The notes: a model not told the origin generated them from the letters alone. A stretch of DNA of 51,756 bases from Clostridiaceae bacterium (GCA_910575795.1 CAJTGE010000038.1:1-51756); one strand, 5' to 3'. Counted from the first letter of the stretch, positions 1-8,376 are shown. Translations and numbers: made by a program.

Positions 1-1
1 G

Positions 2-487
2 TATTATTTCAACCTGGACGGCGTGATGCTCACAGGCTGGCAGCAGATTGGGGATCAGCGCTATTTCCTTCACGGGGGCGGGGCCATGGCCGTGGGATGG
101 ACAAAGCTGGATAATAAATGGTACTATTTCTATACGGCGGCGGATCAGGGCCACACGGAAGGGACGATGATGGGCCCGGGCTGGCAGGTCGTCGGCTCAT
201 GGCATTACTATATCAATGCGGACGGCTCCATGTATACAGGATGGCTGGAACAGAACGGGAAGTGGTATTATTTAAACGAGCTGGACAACAGCATGCAGGG
301 CGCGATGTTCACGGGCTGGATGAAGCGGGATAACGCGACTTATTACATGGATTCCAACGGGGAACGCCTGGAGGGCTGGTACGAGATAGACGGGAGCTGG
401 TACTATTTCTACCCCGGCACAGGAGTGATGGCGGTGAGCACGAATATTGACGGCTTCTATGTGGATGAATATGGAGTGATGAGATAA
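2..487 (+). CDS. Cell-wall-binding repeat protein, C-terminal part (5' end outside window)
   Basis: The reading frame is open from the left edge of the window, so only the C-terminal ~161 residues are seen. They consist almost entirely of ~20-residue repeats of the form GW...G.WYYF/Y....G.M, the pattern of choline-binding-type cell-wall repeats (CW_binding_1 / glucan-binding family). Such repeats form a beta-solenoid that holds secreted proteins on the wall through choline or related ligands. The catalytic or effector part, if any, lies upstream. The next gene ends in the same repeats, so the two are probably a paralogous surface-protein pair. The ligand cannot be told from sequence, because these repeats also occur in bacteria without proven wall choline. 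Confidence 0.85.
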   Translation, partial: YYFNLDGVMLTGWQQIGDQRYFLHGGGAMAVGWTKLDNKWYYFYTAADQGHTEGTMMGPGWQVVGSWHYYINADGSMYTGWLEQNGKWYYLNELDNSMQGAMFTGWMKRDNATYYMDSNGERLEGWYEIDGSWYYFYPGTGVMAVSTNIDGFYVDEYGVMR

Positions 488-587
488 AGAGCGGCCGCGG
501 GATCTTCCCGTGCGATGCAGACGGGCGGGTAAATACCGCGGCTGGACGGTTGCCAAATATAACGTGATAGTTGTTGGGCAGGAAAGG

Positions 588-1775
588 ATGGGAAAGTTGA
601 AGAAAAGAGGAAATGTGGCAGCGTTTTCCCGGCGCATTTGCGTAAGCCTTGCGCTGGCGGCATGTTTTCTGGCATCGGGCGGGACAGGGACGCATATAGA
701 TACTTATGCGGCGGAGTCCAGTGTGATAGAAAGCGTGAGTATTACATTTAAAAGTACATACGGGGAGCCGGAGGAGATCATTGATCCCGAGATCACGGCA
801 GGCGGGGGCAGTTATTCTATAGGGGATATCCAGTACCGCACCGAATATGAGAAGTGGAAGCCCGGAAAAAAGGTCCGGGTAGAGATTACGCTGGTAGCGG
901 AGGACGGGAAGTATTTTCCGGTATCCTTAAACCGCTCCAAATGCAAGGTGAGCGGAGCGGAGTACGTGTCCGCCAAGGCGCTGGACGATTCGAGCCTGCA
1001 GGTAAAGGTGGATTATAAGCCGGTCACCGTGCTGGGAACGACGGAAAAAGCGGGCTGGAGCAGCCGGAGCAAGAAAAAGGCATCGTGGAAGTCTGTAAGC
1101 GACGCGCCGGGCTATACCCTGACGCTTTACGGGGACGACAAGGTAGTAAAGCGCTTAAACGTCGAGACGAACAGCGCGGATCTGTCCGAATATATGACGG
1201 ATCTGGATAAGACTTATTATTATGAAGTAAAAGCGGTTCCCATCACATCGGAGCAGAAGAAATACTTAAAAGAGGGGGCGTATGTCACTTCCACGGATCA
1301 GGAATTTGACTGGGACGATTACCAGAGGGAGGAGGCGCGCACTCAGACTCCGGGCGACGGCGGAGCGGTGAAGGGCGACAGCTACGTGCTGCCGGACGGC
1401 AGCAGGGCCGTGAATTCCTGGAAAAAGATCGGCGAGACATGGTATTACTTTGACGGAGCCGGCAATAAAGCCAAAGGCTGGGTTCTCGACGGCCCGACCT
1501 GGTACTATATGGATCAGAACGGCGCCATGCAGACCGGCTGGCTTGACCTGGGAAACGGCGCGAAATTCTTTTTGAATTCAGACGGCGCGATGCTGACCGG
1601 ATGGATCCAGCCTGCGCCCGGCACATGGTACTACATGAATCAGGACGGCTACATGCAGACCGGCTGGATTCAGGTGGACGGGAAAAGCTACTACTTAAAC
1701 GGCGACGGAACCATGGCCTTTAACACAACCGTAGACGGCCGGCCGCTGGGGCCGGACGGGGCGGCCTTACAGTAA
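588..1775 (+). CDS. Secreted protein with C-terminal cell-wall-binding repeats
   Basis: About 395 residues. The N-terminus has a basic start (GKLKKRG), then a hydrophobic segment (residues ~18-30) and an Ala-rich end (TYAAES), which reads as a signal peptide. Residues ~40-270 are not recognised; they include a fibronectin-like stretch (PGYTLTLYGDD...YYYEVKAVP) resembling an extracellular beta-sandwich. The last ~120 residues are five or six GW...WYY repeats ending near DGRPLGPDGAALQ, as in the gene upstream. The start is uncertain: the ATG at 588 directly abuts the purine-rich AGGAAAGG, whereas the TTG at 597 has that Shine-Dalgarno at normal spacing and may be the true start. The role is probably wall-attached surface function; no enzyme motif is visible. 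Confidence 0.8.
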   Translation: MGKLKKRGNVAAFSRRICVSLALAACFLASGGTGTHIDTYAAESSVIESVSITFKSTYGEPEEIIDPEITAGGGSYSIGDIQYRTEYEKWKPGKKVRVEITLVAEDGKYFPVSLNRSKCKVSGAEYVSAKALDDSSLQVKVDYKPVTVLGTTEKAGWSSRSKKKASWKSVSDAPGYTLTLYGDDKVVKRLNVETNSADLSEYMTDLDKTYYYEVKAVPITSEQKKYLKEGAYVTSTDQEFDWDDYQREEARTQTPGDGGAVKGDSYVLPDGSRAVNSWKKIGETWYYFDGAGNKAKGWVLDGPTWYYMDQNGAMQTGWLDLGNGAKFFLNSDGAMLTGWIQPAPGTWYYMNQDGYMQTGWIQVDGKSYYLNGDGTMAFNTTVDGRPLGPDGAALQ

Positions 1776-1850
1776 ACGCAGGGGCATCCGGAATATATCC
1801 GCGCTGGCTGTGCGCATATGCGGCGGCATCGGAAAGGAGTTTTATAAAAA

Positions 1851-2753
1851 ATGGGTTTGATAACATCAGTATCAGAGGCGAACGCCCTGCTCGGAAGGAC
1901 AGAGGACTCGAAAAAGAAGGCAGGCTCTGCCGAAAGCTTTAAGAGCGTGCTGGGCGGCAAGATCTCCGGGGTTTCGGAGGATATGGACGCCATCTTCGAG
2001 GATGCGGCAAGCTGCTTTGGCCTCTCCTCCAGGCTTTTGAAGGCAGTGGCCAAGGCAGAGTCGAACTTTAACCCCAAAGCGGTCTCCAAAGCGGGCGCCA
2101 TGGGGGTGATGCAGCTTATGCCGGCCACGGCCAGAAGCCTGGGAGTTTCGGATCCGTATGACGCGCGGCAGAATATCATGGGCGGCGCGAAATATCTGAA
2201 AGAAAATCTGGACCGCTTCGGCGACGTGCGCCTCGCGCTTGCCGCCTACAATGCGGGACCGAACAGCGTAAAGAAATACGGCGGGGTTCCGCCCTACAGC
2301 GAGACGCAGAACTATGTAAAGAAGATTATGGGTTATCTGGGCGGCGATACGCTGTACGCGAACCGGAGCGTTACGACTGGAGGGAGAAGCGGCAGCAGCT
2401 TATCCTCTGCAGCGCAGATCTATGCGATGAGCAGCATGAGCGGCGCGTCCAGGATCGGCGGCCTGGGAAGCCAGAGCGGCGCGGGCGGTTCATCCTCTCT
2501 GGGGCTTGGCGGTATGTCGGGAATGTATGGACTTGGAGGCGGGAGCATGTACGGAATGGGCGGCCTTAGCGGTTCCGGGCTGTCCGGCATGTACGGCGCG
2601 GGCCTGTCCTCTTCTATATACGGCGGGTTAGTGCTCAGCGAGGATGAGAATACGGTGACATTGGATAAGGAGACATATGCCAGCCTGATTCAGATGCTGC
2701 GGATTCAGTCCATGATGAATGCAAGTAAGGATGTGGGGGCGCTGACCTTATAA
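1851..2753 (+). CDS. Lytic transglycosylase (SLT domain) with Gly/Ser/Met-rich tail
   Basis: 300 residues. Residues ~40-165 carry the soluble-lytic-transglycosylase fold: AVAKAESNFNP with the catalytic Glu, GAMGVMQLMP, and AAYNAGPNSVKKYGG. Such enzymes cleave peptidoglycan glycan strands to make 1,6-anhydro ends, often to open the wall for flagella or secretion. The domain is followed by a ~90-residue low-complexity stretch rich in Gly, Ser and Met (GLGGMSGMYGLGG...) and a short ordered C-terminus. There is no obvious signal peptide; the N-terminus (MGLITSVSEANALL) resembles proteins exported by the flagellar system, which fits the nearby flagellin genes but is inference. A strong AAGGAGT precedes the ATG and a hairpin terminator follows. 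Confidence 0.85.
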   Translation: MGLITSVSEANALLGRTEDSKKKAGSAESFKSVLGGKISGVSEDMDAIFEDAASCFGLSSRLLKAVAKAESNFNPKAVSKAGAMGVMQLMPATARSLGVSDPYDARQNIMGGAKYLKENLDRFGDVRLALAAYNAGPNSVKKYGGVPPYSETQNYVKKIMGYLGGDTLYANRSVTTGGRSGSSLSSAAQIYAMSSMSGASRIGGLGSQSGAGGSSSLGLGGMSGMYGLGGGSMYGMGGLSGSGLSGMYGAGLSSSIYGGLVLSEDENTVTLDKETYASLIQMLRIQSMMNASKDVGALTL

Positions 2754-2779
2754 TAGCGCGGCAGTTATGCAATGATTTT

Positions 2780-2823
2780 GCGGCGGTTCCCGGCAGCAGG
2801 CCGGTTTGAACCGCCGCGTTTTA
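2780..2823 (+). terminator. Rho-independent terminator after the lytic transglycosylase
   Basis: Ten-base perfect stem GCGGCGGTTC / GAACCGCCGC (2780-2789 and 2808-2817) followed by GTTTTATAA. It separates the wall-protein group from the decoration locus. Confidence 0.75.
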
Positions 2824-2852
2824 TAATATATACGCAGGAGGAGGCGGACGAA

Positions 2853-3860
2853 ATGGAAGTGTTTGACGAGTTTTTTGAGCACCTTGACTGGCTGGTCGGC
2901 CAATCAGAGAATAAGAAGATGGTTTTGTGGGGATACGGCAGAAGCGGTATATTTTTTGAAAAGCTGCTGATGCAGAGATATCACCGCCGGCCGGACTGCA
3001 TCATAGACGACGCATTGTGCCATACGTATGTGCAGCTACCGGAACATCCCATCTACTGCAGGGATGTCCTGGATTACTACGATCCGGGCGATACCGTTAT
3101 ATATCTGTGCATGCTGGGCATGGACGCGGGATTGTCGGATGTGAACGCAGAGCTTGCGCGGCGCGGCTACAAAGAGGAGGTGAATGTATTCAGCGTCAGG
3201 CGTTATGAGCTGGGTTCGTACAATAAAAAGGGGCTCTGTTATGAATCGTTTTTACAGTATCGGAAAGGATTCGATCTTGTGGACGGTATCAGCAATCCGC
3301 TGTCCAAGTCCACGTGCAATCAGGATGCGCACGGCTTCACTTCCATAGATATGATTGATCTGCTTCATATTCTTAGGGATATGAAGCTGGATGAGAATTC
3401 GGCGTTTTTTGATTACGGCTGCGGGAAGGGGGCGGCTGTCATGGCGGCCCTGTTAGCAGGCGTAAAACGGGCCGGCGGGATCGAGATGAACCGGAACCTG
3501 TATCCTGTTGCGTGCGATAATATTCAAAAAACGGAAAAATTCATTGGGGAGGGATATAATACCAGCATCATATGCGGGAATGCCTCTCTGCTTGAGGAGA
3601 TTGACGAGTACGATCTCTTTTATTTTTACGGCCCCTTTGCAGGAGAGACATTCAGGCAGACAATCAGGCAGATCGAGCGCTCATATAAGAGAAAACCCAG
3701 AAAAATACGCATTCTCTATACCAATCCGAGATGCCATTTTTCTGTTATTGAGAGCGGGGTTTTCAGGCTGAGCAGGCAATTTGTGATACAGACCCGGTAT
3801 CCATGTGCGAATTTATATGAATTGGATGGGGATGTATGCAGGAAAGGACTTACTGAATGA
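2853..3860 (+). CDS. Two-domain protein with class I SAM methyltransferase-like fold
   Basis: 335 residues from the ATG at 2853, chosen because CAGGAGGAGG lies just upstream. The N-terminal part (residues ~20-110) has a Rossmann-like start, MVLWGYGRSGIFFEKLL, and reads like the sugar-nucleotide or PglD-like binding domains often attached to surface-glycan enzymes. Residues ~184-215 give FFDYGCGKGAAVMAALLAG...GIEMN, the motif I/II pattern of SAM-dependent methyltransferases, and LFYFYGPF could be motif IV. The TGA overlaps the next gene's ATG (ATGA), so it is translationally coupled to the CgeB-like glycosyltransferase. A role in methylating a glycan of flagellin or wall polymer is inferred from that coupling; the substrate is unknown. 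Confidence 0.65.
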   Translation: MEVFDEFFEHLDWLVGQSENKKMVLWGYGRSGIFFEKLLMQRYHRRPDCIIDDALCHTYVQLPEHPIYCRDVLDYYDPGDTVIYLCMLGMDAGLSDVNAELARRGYKEEVNVFSVRRYELGSYNKKGLCYESFLQYRKGFDLVDGISNPLSKSTCNQDAHGFTSIDMIDLLHILRDMKLDENSAFFDYGCGKGAAVMAALLAGVKRAGGIEMNRNLYPVACDNIQKTEKFIGEGYNTSIICGNASLLEEIDEYDLFYFYGPFAGETFRQTIRQIERSYKRKPRKIRILYTNPRCHFSVIESGVFRLSRQFVIQTRYPCANLYELDGDVCRKGLTE

Positions 3861-5014
3861 AAATATTAATGGTTGAATGGAACGGAATGGGCCAGAAGAA
3901 GATAAAGAAGGCATTTACATCAGAAGGACATAATTTGGTCTATTTTCCACTGGATATTGATAAAGATAATTATTATCATAATCCGGAATTCGCTCGCGCA
4001 TTCATGGAGGCACTGCGCCAGGAAACACCGGATATTGTGTTTTCAGTTGACTTTTTTCCGGTGATATCCAGGGAATGCCAGAAGGAAAAAATCCGATATG
4101 TCTCATGGGTTTATGACAGTCCGCATATTATGCTGTATTATGAAACGGTGCTGAATTCGTGCAACCACATCTACATTTTTGACAGAACCTTGTATTTGCA
4201 ATTGTGCAGCGCAGGCGTTTCTACCGTACATTATATGCCTTTAGCTGCTGATGCAGACAGTCCGGATGATCTGGAGAAGAGGGGGGAGCTGCCGTTTCTT
4301 TACGATATATCCTTTGTGGGATCGCTCTATTTAGAAGGCGAAGATTACTATGGCGCGATGGAACCCCGCCTGCCAGATTATGCGAATGGGTACCTGGATG
4401 GCCTGATTAACGCCCAGATGAAAATACATGGGTATAATTTCATTGAGGAATCTTTAGGGCCGGTTATAAATGACCTGGATAAAGCGCTGCATATATCGAT
4501 CCCGGCGGAGTCCATGCAGACGAGGGAAAATTTTTATGCCCAGTGTATTATCAACCGGAGGATCACGGCTATAGAGCGTATGGATATACTGGATGTGATT
4601 GCACAGAGGCATAAGATTGATCTGTTTACTCACTATAAAGGTTTCACTCTGCCGAATCTGGAAAATCACGGGAAGGTTGATTATGACACTGAGATGCCCC
4701 GGGTGATGAAGCAAAGTAAAATCAACCTGAATATCACACTGCGCAGTATTCAAAGCGGGATTCCCTTAAGAGCGTTTGATATAATGGGGGAAGGCGGATT
4801 CCTTCTGAGCAATTTTCAGGCGGAGTTTCTTGATTATTTTGTGCCGGGAAAAGATTTTGTTTATTATGAAAGCAAAGAAGATTTACTGCAAAAGATCGAT
4901 TATTATCTGGCGCATGAAGATGAGAGAATGGAAATTGCGAAAAACGGCCATGAAAAAATAGCAGCCGGTCACACATACAGGCATCGGGTGAGAGAGATGC
5001 TAGAGCGTGTTTGA
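3857..5014 (+). CDS. CgeB-like GT-B glycosyltransferase
   Basis: 385 residues, starting in a 4-bp overlap with the methyltransferase-like gene. The N-terminal half (MKILMVEWNGMGQ..., SVDFFPVISREC, VSWVYDSPH) matches the CgeB/DUF3880 pattern. The C-terminal half carries the glycosyltransferase signature GIPLRAFDIMGEGGFLLSN followed by YYESKEDLL and HTYRHRVREML, typical of spore-protein maturation CgeB and flagellin-linked GT-B enzymes. It probably transfers a sugar to a protein or glycan at the inner face of the membrane. Its last codons and stop (LERV-TGA) lie within the left end of a 166-bp foldback element. A fragment similar to its last ~50 codons recurs at 23142-23297, so this gene family was duplicated locally. 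Confidence 0.75.
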   Translation: MKILMVEWNGMGQKKIKKAFTSEGHNLVYFPLDIDKDNYYHNPEFARAFMEALRQETPDIVFSVDFFPVISRECQKEKIRYVSWVYDSPHIMLYYETVLNSCNHIYIFDRTLYLQLCSAGVSTVHYMPLAADADSPDDLEKRGELPFLYDISFVGSLYLEGEDYYGAMEPRLPDYANGYLDGLINAQMKIHGYNFIEESLGPVINDLDKALHISIPAESMQTRENFYAQCIINRRITAIERMDILDVIAQRHKIDLFTHYKGFTLPNLENHGKVDYDTEMPRVMKQSKINLNITLRSIQSGIPLRAFDIMGEGGFLLSNFQAEFLDYFVPGKDFVYYESKEDLLQKIDYYLAHEDERMEIAKNGHEKIAAGHTYRHRVREMLERV

Positions 5015-5165
5015 AAATTCATTCCTGGCATCTGCACGCCCCACTTCGCGGTATATTTGTGCCAAATTCACTTAACGCAGCCCGCTGCGCCGCGTTCATT
5101 TGGCCCAAATCTCCCACAAAGTGGCACGCACAGCTACCAGAAAGCAATTTTCAAACACGCTCTAG
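5000..5165. repeat. 166-bp foldback (MITE-like) element, full copy 1
   Basis: The ends are 20-bp perfect inverted repeats (CTAGAGCGTGTTTGAAAATT at 5000-5019 and its reverse complement at 5146-5165), and the two arms match imperfectly along almost their whole length. A second 166-bp copy lies at 47347-47512 and half copies at 21058-21151 and 46319-46382. It carries no ORF of its own. The left end overlaps the stop codon of the upstream gene. Another terminal-repeat copy directly follows the right end, making a 32-bp perfect palindrome at 5148-5179. Confidence 0.85.
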
Positions 5166-5217
5166 AGCGTGTTTGAAAAATTGATAAAAAACATACAGGA
5201 ATATGGAGGATATGCGG

Positions 5218-6222
5218 ATGAATCCTGAACAGACCATACAAAACCAATTCAACATTTTGACTTCATCTGACGATGCCCTGGTTCCCCAGATAGCGATTTC
5301 GCTTACTGCTATGGCGAGGAATTTAAGCCATGCGCACATTGATTTCTACCTTCTTCACAGCCGGGTAAGCCCTGAAAACATACAGATGCTTTCCGTGTTA
5401 TGTAAAGGCTATGGAAATATCGCGTTTCATGAAATCCGGGTCGGCAATCCGGAAGGTTATGATCCTCTTGTGCAGGCAGGGGGATGGCAGCGGGAGACCT
5501 ATTATCCTCTCTGCGCCCATCAGTTGCTGCCGGACACGATGGAGCGCGCGATGTATCTGGACGCGGGCGATACCCTGGTAGTGGGGGACATAGCGCCGTA
5601 TTACACCTGTGATTTTGAAGATAATTTTCTTATTGTGACTGTACAGAGATATAAGGATGAGAATGGCCTGGCTGCTCCGCTTTCCGCAGAAGATATAGCC
5701 AATCCCGCCTTTCTTCCCGGTATATTAAAGGGACTTTTTAATTCCGGCTCTTACATATTAAACCTGGAAAAGATGCGCAGGGCAGAACTTGATCTGTCCT
5801 GGTACTGCTCCTTTACAGAGAATCTGCGCGATCTGAGGAACAGCTTCTGTCCGGATTCCAGAGCGGAAAAGACGGTCTGTTTCGGCGATCAGGGACTTCT
5901 GTCGGCGGCATTTATCGGATCACTTAAGTATTACGGCTATCCTGAGATCCGGGATCTGTGGTACTGCCCTTATAATTTCTGTATTGGTTATTATGACTAC
6001 AATGAAAGAAAGCCGGATTATCAGCCGGCGGTTCTTCACTTCGCAGGCGTGCCGTTTAAGCCATGGAAAGCAGAATATCCGATTTTCCCGGAACGCTTTC
6101 AGTCAGCCGGAGGTGAAAGGAGAGGATTGAGCGAGCTGAAACAAGGGCAGGTTGAATACTATTTCCTCTGGCTGGAATACCTCTTCCTCACGGATAAAGC
6201 GTTAAGCATATTGGGAATCTAA
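5218..6222 (+). CDS. Glycosyltransferase family 8 protein
   Basis: 334 residues. The ATG at 5218 was chosen because GGAGGA (5205-5210) is seven bases upstream; the two upstream in-frame ATGs overlap or abut it. The fold markers are NILTSSDDALVPQIAISLTAMARN at the N-terminus (the LPS-glycosyltransferase start) and YLDAGDTLVVGDI around residue 112, the metal-binding D-x-D region in a slightly unusual D-A-G-D form. CFGDQGLLSAAF and LHFAGVPFKPW are the later GT8 motifs. It would add a hexose from a UDP-sugar to an acceptor, retaining configuration. Its position between a CgeB-like transferase and flagellin genes suggests flagellin glycan assembly; the acceptor is inferred. Confidence 0.85.
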   Translation: MNPEQTIQNQFNILTSSDDALVPQIAISLTAMARNLSHAHIDFYLLHSRVSPENIQMLSVLCKGYGNIAFHEIRVGNPEGYDPLVQAGGWQRETYYPLCAHQLLPDTMERAMYLDAGDTLVVGDIAPYYTCDFEDNFLIVTVQRYKDENGLAAPLSAEDIANPAFLPGILKGLFNSGSYILNLEKMRRAELDLSWYCSFTENLRDLRNSFCPDSRAEKTVCFGDQGLLSAAFIGSLKYYGYPEIRDLWYCPYNFCIGYYDYNERKPDYQPAVLHFAGVPFKPWKAEYPIFPERFQSAGGERRGLSELKQGQVEYYFLWLEYLFLTDKALSILGI

Positions 6223-6288
6223 ACGGCGCTCCAGGGCATACGGCCCTGCGCATTTAAGCATCCGCTGGAAAAGATCAGCCGAACCGCT

Positions 6289-6314
6289 TATAGTTTCGGC
6301 AAAATCGCCGATAA
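6289..6314 (+). promoter_or_regulatory. Candidate SigD (sigma-28) promoter of the first flagellin
   Basis: GCCGATAA (6307-6314) closely matches the flagellar sigma -10 element, with a weak -35 (TATA, 6289-6292) 14 bases upstream. It lies about 35 bases ahead of the flagellin ATG. Confidence 0.6.
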
Positions 6315-6348
6315 ATTTATATATCAGAAAGAATCGAGGTGAAGATAG

Positions 6349-7197
6349 ATGCGGGTAAAAACGAATGTGGCAGGACTTAATTCAGCAAGAAACCAGGGAA
6401 TCAACCAGTTGGGCATGGGTAAGTCGCTTGAGAAGCTGTCATCCGGCTACAAGATTGTCCGTGCAGGAGATAACGCCGCGGGCCTTGCTCTTTCAGAGGG
6501 AATGCGGCGGCAGATATATGGCCTTGATCAGGCAATGCGCAATGTCAATGACGGCATCGGTCTGGTGAATACAGGAGAGGGTGCGCTGACAGAGGTACAT
6601 TCCATGCTTCAGCGTATGAACGTATTGGCTACGGAGTCTGCGAACGGGACATATAACGACACGTCCCGGGGTACGATAACGGAGGAGATTAACCAGTTAC
6701 TCAGTGAGATCGACCGGATTGGGAGCAGCTCGGATTTTAATGGGATACCTTTATTTGATCCGGATCCCCCGGCACAGTTACCGCCCCCATGTGAGGGTTC
6801 GGATCCAGATATTCAGCTCCAGATCGGTTGTTCACAGCAGGAGACTCTGGTAGCTACGCGATATTGCCTGAGCAAGGAAGGGCTGGATTTGCAGGGTATC
6901 AAGGTTGACAGCGTTGAAAACGCGAATGCGGCAATGCCTAAGATCGAAGAAGCAGTACAGGCCATATCGCTGATACGAAACGCGTATGGTTCCGTCTACA
7001 GCCATCTGGAGCACACGCACAGGAACCTTTCGGTTAATAAAGAAAATCTTCAGGCTTCGGAGAGTTATATAAGGGACACGGATGTGGCGGATGAATTTAC
7101 AAACTTCACGAGACACAACATCATGCTTCAGGCTTCCCAGTCCATGATGGCTCAGGCCAATGCTGTTCCGCAGGGTGTTCTGAGCATGCTCAACTAA
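6349..7197 (+). CDS. Flagellin, divergent paralogue with Pro/Cys-containing insert
   Basis: 282 residues. Both conserved ends of flagellin are present: an N-terminal D0/D1 helix pair (N.A.LNSARNQGINQ...LEKLSSGYKIVRAGDNAAGLALSE) and a C-terminal D1/D0 pair (ESYIRDTDVADEFTNFTRHNIMLQASQSMMAQANAVPQGVLSML). It is a short flagellin with almost no outer domain; where that would be, there is a proline-rich loop (DPDPPAQLPPPCEG) and three cysteines, at PPPCEG, IGCSQQ and RYCLSK. Cysteine is usually depleted in exported flagellar subunits. GAGGTGA precedes the ATG. Together with the next gene it forms a two-flagellin locus embedded in glycan genes, so it may be a minor or specialised filament subunit (inference). 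Confidence 0.93.
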   Translation: MRVKTNVAGLNSARNQGINQLGMGKSLEKLSSGYKIVRAGDNAAGLALSEGMRRQIYGLDQAMRNVNDGIGLVNTGEGALTEVHSMLQRMNVLATESANGTYNDTSRGTITEEINQLLSEIDRIGSSSDFNGIPLFDPDPPAQLPPPCEGSDPDIQLQIGCSQQETLVATRYCLSKEGLDLQGIKVDSVENANAAMPKIEEAVQAISLIRNAYGSVYSHLEHTHRNLSVNKENLQASESYIRDTDVADEFTNFTRHNIMLQASQSMMAQANAVPQGVLSMLN

Positions 7198-7278
7198 TAA
7201 AGTCATGCAACTGTGTGCCACAGGCCGGAACCGGATTTCGTCAGTAAAAAGAATTATGAAAAAAGTACCAAAAAGCCC

Positions 7279-7305
7279 TTAAGAATTATCAAAACCTGAC
7301 GATAA
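7279..7305 (+). promoter_or_regulatory. Candidate SigD (sigma-28) promoter of the second flagellin
   Basis: GACGATAA (7298-7305) with TTAA 15 bases upstream (7279-7282). The leader to the ATG at 7432 is about 120 bases, long and AT-rich, leaving room for post-transcriptional control. Confidence 0.5.
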
Positions 7306-7431
7306 ATAAGATGTAAGCAAAACAAATATACTTGTTTTCAAGATTTTCTCCTGACACAGGGCCCGTGCAGGGGAAGACGGCAGGAACAAGGATGTCCCTG
7401 CTGAAAAGAATTAAAACAGGAGGCAAAATAT

Positions 7432-8241
7432 ATGATTATACAGCACAACATACAGGCTATTAACTCTTACAGAAACTTAGGCATCAACCAGGACGGACTG
7501 AGCAAAAACTTAGAGAAACTGTCTTCCGGTTACAGAATCAACCGTGCAGGCGATGACGCTGCTGGTCTTGCTATTTCTGAGAACATGAGACGTCAGATCG
7601 GCGGTCTCGATCAGGCTGCTACGAACGCAAAAGACGCTATCGGTCTTATCCAGACGGCTGAGGGTGCTCTGACAGAGACTCACTCCATGTTACAGCGTCT
7701 GAACGTTCTGGCTACCCAGGCTGCGAACGGTATCTACAACTCCACAGCATACGGCAACATCGATGCTGAGGTTAAGCAGCTTCAGGCTGAGATTACCCGT
7801 ATCTCTGAGAACTGTGACTTCAACGGTATCAAGCCGTTCAGCAGCACCAGCAAGATGACCTTCCAGATTGGACCGAGCAAGGCTGAGACCCTGACTGTTT
7901 CCAAGGCTAAAATGGATGCAGCAACTCTTAAACTCACCACTCTGAGCTTTAAGAGCGTTTCCGGTGGTAATGCAGCTCTTAGCGTAATTTCCGCAGCTAT
8001 CAATACGGTTGCTTCTCACCGTGCTAAACTCGGTGCGGCTCAGAACCGTCTGGAGCACACCTACAACAACCTGAAGGTAACATCTGAGAACATCAGCGCT
8101 GCTGAGAGCCGTATCCGCGATACTGATATGGCTAGTGAGATCACCTCCTTCACGAAGAATAATATTCTTCTGCAGGCATCTCAGTCCATGCTGACTCAGG
8201 CCAATGCTGCACCGCAGGGCGTTCTGAGTATGTTACAGTAA
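7432..8241 (+). CDS. Flagellin, probable major filament subunit
   Basis: 269 residues with complete N- and C-terminal flagellin helices (IIQHNIQAINSYRNLGINQ...NLEKLSSGYRINRAGDDAAGLAISENMRRQIGGL; ESRIRDTDMASEITSFTKNNILLQASQSMLTQANAAPQGVLSML). The outer domain is reduced to ~90 residues, mostly Ser/Thr-rich (SSTSKMTFQIGPSKAETLTVSK), which offers O-glycosylation sites. A strong AGGAGG precedes the ATG. Codon use differs visibly from the neighbours, with many GCT, AAC, GGT and CGT codons, as expected of a very highly expressed gene. A terminator follows. I take this one, rather than the upstream paralogue, to be the major filament protein. Confidence 0.95.
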   Translation: MIIQHNIQAINSYRNLGINQDGLSKNLEKLSSGYRINRAGDDAAGLAISENMRRQIGGLDQAATNAKDAIGLIQTAEGALTETHSMLQRLNVLATQAANGIYNSTAYGNIDAEVKQLQAEITRISENCDFNGIKPFSSTSKMTFQIGPSKAETLTVSKAKMDAATLKLTTLSFKSVSGGNAALSVISAAINTVASHRAKLGAAQNRLEHTYNNLKVTSENISAAESRIRDTDMASEITSFTKNNILLQASQSMLTQANAAPQGVLSMLQ

Positions 8242-8292
8242 TAGAACAGTCGAATGTGAAAGCGTCTCGAGAGCTAAGCATCAGACATATAA

Positions 8293-8341
8293 GAGAGCCA
8301 TTTCAAAAGCGGAAAGCCTGCGAAATGGCTTTCTTTTTGTT
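8293..8341 (+). terminator. Rho-independent terminator after the major flagellin
   Basis: The stem GAGAGCCATTTC ... GAAATGGCTTTC is followed by a U-rich tract (CTTTTTGTT). Confidence 0.8.
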
Positions 8342-8376
8342 CCGAAGAACCGTCTTCTCTGGACAGGAGGTAGAAA

